This document shows positions 1 through 4,320 of a stretch of DNA of 6,706 bases, piece by piece. The DNA comes from Hyphomicrobiales bacterium (lineage in GTDB: Bacteria; Pseudomonadota; Alphaproteobacteria; Micropepsales; Micropepsaceae), in NCBI GenBank assembly GCA_017849395.1, contig JAFIHO010000126.1, positions 1 to 6,706 on the forward strand, given 5' to 3'. Numbering within the stretch: position 1 is the stretch's first letter; each line of letters starts with the position of its first letter. The notes below the pieces were generated by a model. It was given only the letters and a program-made list of their open reading frames with translations, did no database searches and was not told the DNA's origin. Position numbers and translations under genes: made by a program.

Positions 1-2375
1 CCGGCTGTTTCCTGCTCCGCCATATCGGCATCCGGAGAAATTTCGCCTTTGGCGACATCCGCGCGCGCTTCGGCGTCCGCACCTTCCGGGCGCGAGCCGC
101 GATCGCGGTTGCGGCCCCGTCCGCCGCGCCGGCGCCTGCGGCGCTTGCCGCCTTCGCCGTCCCGCGCCTGCGGCGCTTCGCGCACGTCTTCGTCGGCCTG
201 GGAGACGTGGTCCTCGTGTTCCTCGGTTTCTTCGTCCACTTCCTCGACAGGCGTGTCGTCTTCCGGTTCGTCGGAGGGCACAAAGCCGGCCTCGATGGAA
301 ACCGCATGGCTGCGCGGCCGGTCTTCCGGATCGCGGGCGCGGGTGCGGTCGAGTTCGAAATGCCCCGCCATCAGCCCTTCCTTGGGCTCGAAGGTGACGT
401 CCATGCCATATTCGGCCTCGATCCTGGCCAGTTCGGCGCGCTTCTGGTTCAGGGTGTAGATCGCCACATCGCCGGCCACCTTCACGGTGACGGCGCTGGC
501 GCGGTTCTTCTCGCCTTCCTCTTCCAGGGCGCGCAACACGCGCAGCGCCGTGGATTCCACCGAACGCACGATGCCCGCGCCGCCGCAATGCGGGCAGAGC
601 ACGGTGGAGGAGGCGACCACGCCCGCGCGCAGGCGCTGGCGCGACATTTCCATCAGGCCGAATTGCGAAATCTTGCCGATCTGCACCCGGGCACGGTCAT
701 TCTTGACCGCGTCGCGCAACCGCTTCTCGACCTCGCGGTCGTTGCGGCTGTCCTCCATGTCGATGAAGTCGATGACGATCAGGCCAGCAAGGTCGCGCAG
801 GCGCAATTGCCGCGCTACTTCCGAAGCTGCTTCCAGGTTGGTCTTTCGGGCCGTCTCTTCAATCGAGTGCTCGCGCGTCGCGCGGCCCGAATTCACGTCG
901 ATGGAAACCAGCGCCTCGGTCTGGTTGATGACCAGATAGCCGCCGGATTTCAGCGTGACGGTGGAGGAGAACATCGCATCCAGCTGGGATTCGATATGCA
1001 TGCGCTGGAACAGCGGCACCGTGTCTTTGTACTGGTGGACATGCCGCGCATGGCTGGGCATCAGCATGCGCATGAAGTCCTTGGCGTTGCGATAGCCTTC
1101 CTCGCCTTCCACCACCACGTCCTGGACATTGGTGTTGTAGAGGTCGCGGATGGCGCGCTTGATCAGGTCGCCTTCCTCATAGACATTGGCGGGCGCGTTG
1201 GACGCCAGGGTCTTTTCCCGGATCGTGTCCCACAGCCGCATCAGATATTCATAATCGCGCCGGATTTCGAGCTTGGTACGGTTCTCGCCCGCGGTGCGGA
1301 TGATCAGGCCCATGCCTTCGGGCAGTTCCAGGCCCGGCGCCGCCGACTTCAGGCGCTTGCGGTCCGCGGCGTTGGTGATCTTGCGGGAGATGCCGCCGCC
1401 GCGCGGGGTATTGGGCATCAAGACGCAATAGCGCCCGGCGAGCGAGAGATAGGTGGTAAGCGCCGCGCCCTTGTTGCCGCGTTCTTCCTTGACCACCTGC
1501 ACCAGGATGATCTGGCGGCGCTTGATGACTTCCTGAATCTTGTAGTGTTTGCGGCGCACCCATTTCTGGGAGGGGCGGGCAGCCTGCAACGCCTGGGCTT
1601 CGCCATGGTCGCCTTCAACCGGCTGGACCTCGCCCTCGGCTGACGCCTCGAACTCGCCGGCTGCTTCGGCGTTTTCGCCTTCTGCCGGAAGAATGGCGCC
1701 GACGGGCTCGATCTCGGCCTCGTTCTCCATCGCGGCTTCGGCGGCTACGACTTCGGAGTCGCCGTGATAATCGTCAAGATGGGCCGCTGCGGCCTCGGAC
1801 TTGGTCTCCGGGATGTGGTGCTCGTCTTCGTCCTCTACCGGGGCGGACGCGCCGCCATGATTGACGAACACATCTTCTTCGCCATCGGCATGCTCCCCTT
1901 CATCCTCGGCTGGCGTGATGTCTTCGGCTTCGCTTTCGGGCGCGGCGTCCAGGGGGACCAGGGGCGCCATCTCGGCGTCGCCTTCCTCGACCTCGGATTC
2001 GATTTCTTCTTCGTCCTCGCCGGTATCGGGCTTGGGGCCCGAACCGATGTCGAAGGATTCGATGTCATCTTCCTGGCGGCGGCGGGCTTCGGCTTCCTGC
2101 TCGGCCAGCAGCGCCTGACGGTCTGCGACGGGAATCTGGTAATAATCGGGATGGATTTCCGCGAAAGCCAGGAAACCCTGCTTGTTGCCGCCATATTCGA
2201 CAAAGGCAGCCTGCAGTGACGGCTCAACGCGCGTCACCTTGGCGAGGTAGATGTTGCCCTTGAGCGGCCGCTTGGATGCGGCCTCGAAATCAAATTCCTC
2301 GACCTTGGACCCGTCCACGACGACGACGCGCGTCTCTTCCGGGTGGCTGGCATCGATCAGCATACGTTTTGGCAT
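1..2375 (-). CDS. rne: Ribonuclease E (rne), C-terminus cut off by the window edge
   Basis: RNase E cleaves single-stranded A/U-rich RNA, starts most mRNA decay, processes rRNA and tRNA, and scaffolds the degradosome. The frame is open for 791 residues from ATG 2375 to the left edge without a stop. The N-terminus (MPKRMLIDAS) resembles the start of E. coli RNase E. S1 domain: about residues 38-80 and 272-315 (EERGNKGAALTTYLSLAG), split by a long acidic insert. The 5'-sensor RTAG is at 360-363. In the DNase I-like catalytic region the magnesium ligands are D493 (SIDVNSGRAT) and D536 (IDFIDM), matching E. coli D303 and D346 with identical spacing. The zinc-link cysteines C594 and C597 (CPHCGG) match E. 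coli C404 and C407. After the small domain come an acidic stretch (701-730) and an arginine-rich RNA-binding stretch (744-762). Partner-binding sites for PNPase or a helicase would lie beyond the window. The S1 and sensor regions favour RNase E over the shorter RNase G; identification is very secure. Confidence 0.99.
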   Translation of the reverse strand, partial: MPKRMLIDASHPEETRVVVVDGSKVEEFDFEAASKRPLKGNIYLAKVTRVEPSLQAAFVEYGGNKQGFLAFAEIHPDYYQIPVADRQALLAEQEAEARRRQEDDIESFDIGSGPKPDTGEDEEEIESEVEEGDAEMAPLVPLDAAPESEAEDITPAEDEGEHADGEEDVFVNHGGASAPVEDEDEHHIPETKSEAAAAHLDDYHGDSEVVAAEAAMENEAEIEPVGAILPAEGENAEAAGEFEASAEGEVQPVEGDHGEAQALQAARPSQKWVRRKHYKIQEVIKRRQIILVQVVKEERGNKGAALTTYLSLAGRYCVLMPNTPRGGGISRKITNAADRKRLKSAAPGLELPEGMGLIIRTAGENRTKLEIRRDYEYLMRLWDTIREKTLASNAPANVYEEGDLIKRAIRDLYNTNVQDVVVEGEEGYRNAKDFMRMLMPSHARHVHQYKDTVPLFQRMHIESQLDAMFSSTVTLKSGGYLVINQTEALVSIDVNSGRATREHSIEETARKTNLEAASEVARQLRLRDLAGLIVIDFIDMEDSRNDREVEKRLRDAVKNDRARVQIGKISQFGLMEMSRQRLRAGVVASSTVLCPHCGGAGIVRSVESTALRVLRALEEEGEKNRASAVTVKVAGDVAIYTLNQKRAELARIEAEYGMDVTFEPKEGLMAGHFELDRTRARDPEDRPRSHAVSIEAGFVPSDEPEDDTPVEEVDEETEEHEDHVSQADEDVREAPQARDGEGGKRRRRRRGGRGRNRDRGSRPEGADAEARADVAKGEISPDADMAEQETA
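90..146 (-). other. rne: Arginine-rich RNA-binding stretch in the RNase E C-terminal region
   Basis: Residues about 744-762 read KRRRRRRGGRGRNRDRGSR, a dense run of arginines with glycines. It follows an acidic stretch at 701-730 (17 of 30 residues Asp or Glu by my count). In RNase E proteins the non-catalytic C-terminal half carries such arginine-rich segments, which bind RNA, and in alphaproteobacteria the alternating charge blocks are linked to condensate formation. The functional assignment comes from the family, not from anything unique in this sequence. Confidence 0.75.
1560..2135 (-). other. rne: Acidic insertion inside the RNase E S1 domain
   Basis: Residues about 81-272 of RNase E have no counterpart in the E. 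coli protein and account for the offset of about 190 residues between the two catalytic cores. By my count, residues 101-260 hold 56 Asp/Glu and only two Lys/Arg (K115, K192), with many Ala, Gly and Pro. The segment is therefore probably disordered and strongly negative. Reading frame and codon use continue through it without a break, so it is part of the gene and not an inserted element. S1 insertions of this kind are known in alphaproteobacterial RNase E. Edges are approximate because they rest on an alignment made by eye. Confidence 0.85.
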
Positions 2376-2381
2376 GGAGAA

Positions 2382-2385
2382 CTCC
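2382..2385 (-). promoter_or_regulatory. rne: Ribosome binding site of rne
   Basis: On the minus strand GGAG lies six bases before the ATG at 2375-2373, which supports this start. The next in-frame ATG (2363-2361, residue 5) would remove the conserved first residues and has no site of its own. The bases between GGAG and the ATG read TTCTCC, so CTCC could fold back on GGAG, although the two-base loop makes that hairpin weak. Confidence 0.75.
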
Positions 2386-2550
2386 GGGCGCGGCCTTTTC
2401 TAGCTCGGCGTCACGCAGGGCGTGGGGAGCAGGGCGGCGCGATTGGTGGGTGGAAATCGGCAATGCGCGGCCGTCCGTCGAAACGGCGATGAAAGCCGGG
2501 ACAGGAGCGGAATGCCGCGCAATGAAATCAGTCATAACAAACTACCGGAT

Positions 2551-2569
2551 GTCTGGCGGAGGGCCAGAC
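2551..2569 (-). repeat. Perfect 7-bp hairpin with CCTCC loop in the rne leader
   Basis: The minus strand reads GTCTGGC, then loop CCTCC, then GCCAGAC: a perfect 7-bp stem with a 5-base loop. The loop sequence is complementary to a Shine-Dalgarno core, including the GGAG before the rne start about 170 bases downstream. No T-run follows on either strand, so it does not look like an intrinsic terminator. An RNA structure in the rne leader is the likeliest reading; read from the other strand the loop would be GGAGG. Confidence 0.5.
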
Positions 2570-2680
2570 GGTTGAACCGGACGGGGCCGGGCATGTCGCG
2601 TTCGTGGCCGCGGGATGGTCCGTGCCCGATCGGGCTGGCGCCAGCTTTCGCGCGAGTCGGGCGCGTCTACAGGACAGTCT

Positions 2681-2709
2681 TTTGTAGGGTGATCGCAGAG
2701 TTTCAACAA
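2681..2709 (-). promoter_or_regulatory. Candidate promoter of rne
   Basis: Reading the minus strand, TTGTTG (2709-2704) is followed by a 17-base spacer and TACAAA (2686-2681). The -10 lies in the context CCTACAAA, which resembles the alphaproteobacterial housekeeping -10 pattern GCTANAWC. The -35 is weak (TTG only). A transcript starting near 2674 would have an untranslated leader of roughly 300 bases, comparable to the long leader of E. coli rne. This is a match by eye without scoring; another promoter in the gap is possible. Confidence 0.35.
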
Positions 2710-2760
2710 GAGGTTAATCGGCAGGAAACCTTCCGCGCGGTGTCGTCGCCACAATTCTTT

Positions 2761-2791
2761 CCGGTTTTTCAGTATCTTAGGGCAAAACCGG
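2761..2791. repeat. Inverted repeat CCGGTTTT/AAAACCGG upstream of the amidase
   Basis: CCGGTTTT (2761-2768) and AAAACCGG (2784-2791) form a perfect 8-bp inverted repeat around a 15-base centre. The centre contains TATCTT (2773-2778), a possible but weak -10 element for the amidase; I see no good -35 at the matching distance (2750-2755). The repeat could be an operator over the promoter or a hairpin in the 5' leader. Its end is two bases from the start of the second inverted repeat. Confidence 0.45.
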
Positions 2792-2792
2792 G

Positions 2793-2831
2793 GTTATGCG
2801 ATCTCCCCATGGGGCGCGGGGAGATGATAAC
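2793..2831 (+). promoter_or_regulatory. Hairpin enclosing the translation start of the amidase
   Basis: ATCTCCCC (2801-2808) pairs with GGGGAGAT (2818-2825) around the nine-base loop ATGGGGCGC. GTTAT (2793-2797) pairs with ATAAC (2827-2831), and C2799 can pair with G2826 between small bulges. The ATG at 2809 lies in the loop. The ATG at 2824 and the GGGGAG just before it lie in the stem. If either ATG is the true start, this fold would hide the initiation region and could control translation. If the start is the later TTG at 2872, it is a leader hairpin. A DNA operator is the alternative, and CCCCATGGGG (2805-2814) is itself a palindrome. Confidence 0.45.
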
Positions 2832-4224
2832 TTGCCCCGGCGATTCGGGTTATCAGCACAGGTTTTGGGAATTGTCCTGTAAACATTTCGTCCTGGTCGG
2901 TCTGGTGCTGCTGGGGCAAGGTGCGTCCGCTGCGCCGCGCCAGCAGGCCGAAGATCCCATCGGCCATCTGCTGCGCCAGTCGAACGACCGGCTGCCTACC
3001 GCCCCGGACCGGCCGAAGCCCCGGCTGGGAGCGGGCCCAACAATTGGCAGCAAGCCCACCGGCACGCTGCCCATGGTGATGAGCGCGCGCATCGGAGAAC
3101 ATGCCGACCGGACGCGGCTGGTGATCGAACTGTCCGATCCGGTCAACCTGCGTACCTTTACCCTGGCCAATCCCGAGCGCGTGGTGATCGACATGCCTCA
3201 GGTCACCTGGCGGCTGGGCGCGCCGCCGCGGCCCAGCGGCAATGGGGCGATCAAGAGCTACCGCTACGGCCTGTTCCGCGCGGGCAATTCGCGCATGGTG
3301 ATCGATCTCAACCGGCCCATGTCAGTGACGGACGCCCTGGTGATCCCGCCCGCGTCCGGTTTCGGCTACCGCGTCGTGATCGACCTTTTTCCGTCGAACC
3401 AGACCAAATTCGTCGCATCGGCCGGCTGGCCTGCCGACCTGAAAGCGCGCGAGACCGATGCGGAGCGGTTGGCCGCGCTGGTCGCCGAGCCGCCGCCATC
3501 CGTCCGGCAGGGCGGCAAGAAGATCGTGGTCATCGATCCCGGCCATGGCGGATTGGATTCCGGCACCAATGGCGTCAATGGGCTGCTGGAGAAAGATCTC
3601 GTGCTGGCCGAAAGCCTGAAGCTTTCGCGGTTGCTGAAGGCGCGGGGCTACACCGTCTACATGACCCGCGACAGCGACACCTTCATTCCGCTGCGCGAAC
3701 GCGTCGCCATCTCGCGCGGCAACAAGGCCGACCTGATGATTTCCCTCCATGCCGACTCCAATCCCGATCCGGAGGTGAAGGGTCTGTCGATCTACACATT
3801 GTCCGATGGGCGATCGGACCGCGAGGCGGCCGCGCTGGCCAAGCGCGAAAACCAGTCGGACATCATCGCGGGCGTGGACCTGTCGGCAGAGAATTCTCCG
3901 GTCGCGCCCATCCTGATCGATCTGGCCCAGCGCGACACGATCAACAAATCCTCGCTGTTCGCCACCAGTGCGCTGAAGCGCCTGGCATCGGTCACCGACA
4001 TCCTGGCGCGCAGCCCGCACCGCTCGGCCAGCCTGGCCGTCCTGGTCGCGCCGGATGTTCCCTCTGTGCTGATAGAGCTCGGTTATCTGTCCAACCGGGA
4101 AGATGCCGCCCAGATGAACACCGAAGCCTGGCGCAGCCGGGTGGCGGAGGCCATCGCGGATTCCGTGGACCGGCAATTCGCCCCCCGGGGAGAGGTCGCC
4201 ATTCGCGCCACAACTCCGCAATAA
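2824..4224 (+). CDS. amiC: Secreted N-acetylmuramoyl-L-alanine amidase, AmiC type (AMIN + Amidase_3)
   Basis: The enzyme hydrolyses the bond between N-acetylmuramic acid and L-alanine in peptidoglycan, in the periplasm, and helps split daughter cells. From ATG 2824 it has 466 residues. A signal peptide (hydrophobic residues about 22-31, likely cleavage after ASA at 34-36) is followed by a linker, an AMIN septal-targeting domain (about 83-190) and the catalytic Amidase_3 domain (about 233-452). Zinc ligands are H241 (DPGHGG), E256 (LLEKD) and H309 (SLHAD); the catalytic glutamate is E418 (LIELGYLSN). Residues about 332-392 match the insert that blocks the active site in AmiB/AmiC enzymes until a LytM-domain activator (EnvC, NlpD or DipM type) binds, so activation by a partner is likely. 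The start is uncertain: ATG 2809, ATG 2824 and TTG 2872 are in frame, and TTG 2872 would give a more typical signal peptide. The frame is open back to 2422, but that part looks non-coding. mrcA follows on the same strand. Confidence 0.96.
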   Translation: MITCPGDSGYQHRFWELSCKHFVLVGLVLLGQGASAAPRQQAEDPIGHLLRQSNDRLPTAPDRPKPRLGAGPTIGSKPTGTLPMVMSARIGEHADRTRLVIELSDPVNLRTFTLANPERVVIDMPQVTWRLGAPPRPSGNGAIKSYRYGLFRAGNSRMVIDLNRPMSVTDALVIPPASGFGYRVVIDLFPSNQTKFVASAGWPADLKARETDAERLAALVAEPPPSVRQGGKKIVVIDPGHGGLDSGTNGVNGLLEKDLVLAESLKLSRLLKARGYTVYMTRDSDTFIPLRERVAISRGNKADLMISLHADSNPDPEVKGLSIYTLSDGRSDREAAALAKRENQSDIIAGVDLSAENSPVAPILIDLAQRDTINKSSLFATSALKRLASVTDILARSPHRSASLAVLVAPDVPSVLIELGYLSNREDAAQMNTEAWRSRVAEAIADSVDRQFAPRGEVAIRATTPQ

Positions 4225-4227
4225 TCT

Positions 4228-4270
4228 TGCATTATCCGGTCCCGGTTCGCAGGAACCGTGCCGGAATGCA
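4228..4270 (+). repeat. Stem-loop between amiC and mrcA
   Basis: Starting three bases after the amidase stop codon, TGCATT (4228-4233) pairs with AATGCA (4265-4270), CCGG (4236-4239) with CCGG (4261-4264), and CGGTTC (4243-4248) with GAACCG (4253-4258), around the loop GCAG. That makes 16 base pairs with a two-base bulge (AT) and a small internal loop (TCC/TG). No T-run follows, so it is not a typical intrinsic terminator. It may be an RNA processing or stabilising element that sets the ratio of the two products, or part of a factor-dependent terminator. Confidence 0.55.
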
Positions 4271-4311
4271 GCTTCCCAGCAGGCATTCCCCCCTATAGAA
4301 AGTGGCTATTC

Positions 4312-4315
4312 GAGG
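4312..4315 (+). promoter_or_regulatory. mrcA: Ribosome binding site of mrcA
   Basis: GAGG lies five bases before the GTG at 4321 and decides that start. The first in-frame ATG (residue 36) would fall inside the membrane anchor and can be excluded. The remaining bases of the gap (4271-4311) contain TATAGA at 4294-4299, which resembles a -10 box, but nothing like a -35 stands 17 bases upstream, so I do not call a separate mrcA promoter. Confidence 0.75.
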
Positions 4316-4320
4316 CATCC

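Larger units (their letters stand above)
2376..2674 (-). promoter_or_regulatory. Probable long structured 5' leader of rne
   Basis: I find no convincing gene in this stretch; the short open frames on both strands lack recognisable proteins. On the minus strand, which would be the rne leader if the proposed promoter is right, it holds several inverted repeats. These are a 12-base palindrome GCTGGCGCCAGC (2634-2645), a 7-bp stem with a 5-base loop (2551-2569), an 8-bp stem TGCGCGGC/GCCGCGCA closing 2464-2521 around a small hairpin CCGT-TTCG-ACGG (2475-2486), and a two-part stem at 2403-2430. RNase E is known to control its own mRNA through leader structure in E. coli, so a similar role is plausible. 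I recognise no known RNA family. Confidence 0.4.

Noticed and set aside
207..1643. Long plus-strand open frame of 478 codons across rne
   Set aside because: It is antisense to the well-supported rne catalytic region and has no recognisable domain. Long antisense open frames are common in GC-rich genes with strong third-position bias.
1561..2110. Inserted mobile element or repeat inside rne
   Set aside because: The stretch reads as a continuous acidic coding segment in frame with rne, without terminal repeats or target duplications.
2714..2717. CtrA binding site
   Set aside because: Only one TTAA half is present; the required second half seven bases away is missing.
2276..2754. Small genes on either strand between rne and amiC
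   Set aside because: The short frames overlap each other and rne, show no convincing ribosome binding site, and give arginine/proline-rich products typical of random GC-rich translation.
2422..2823. Upstream extension of the amidase to give a 600-residue protein
   Set aside because: The extra residues lack any domain or composition typical of the protein, the signal peptide would be buried in the middle, and the stretch covers the intergenic regulatory region.
2654..2846. GANTC methylation sites (2654 and 2842) as cell-cycle control elements
   Set aside because: Two such five-base sites in a region of this size carry little information and sit at no telling position relative to a promoter.
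3322..4221. Minus-strand open frame of 299 codons across amiC
   Set aside because: Antisense to the Amidase_3 domain with all its catalytic residues; no independent support.
4294..4299. Separate mrcA promoter with TATAGA as -10
   Set aside because: No -35-like hexamer stands at the proper distance; the match is too weak to call.
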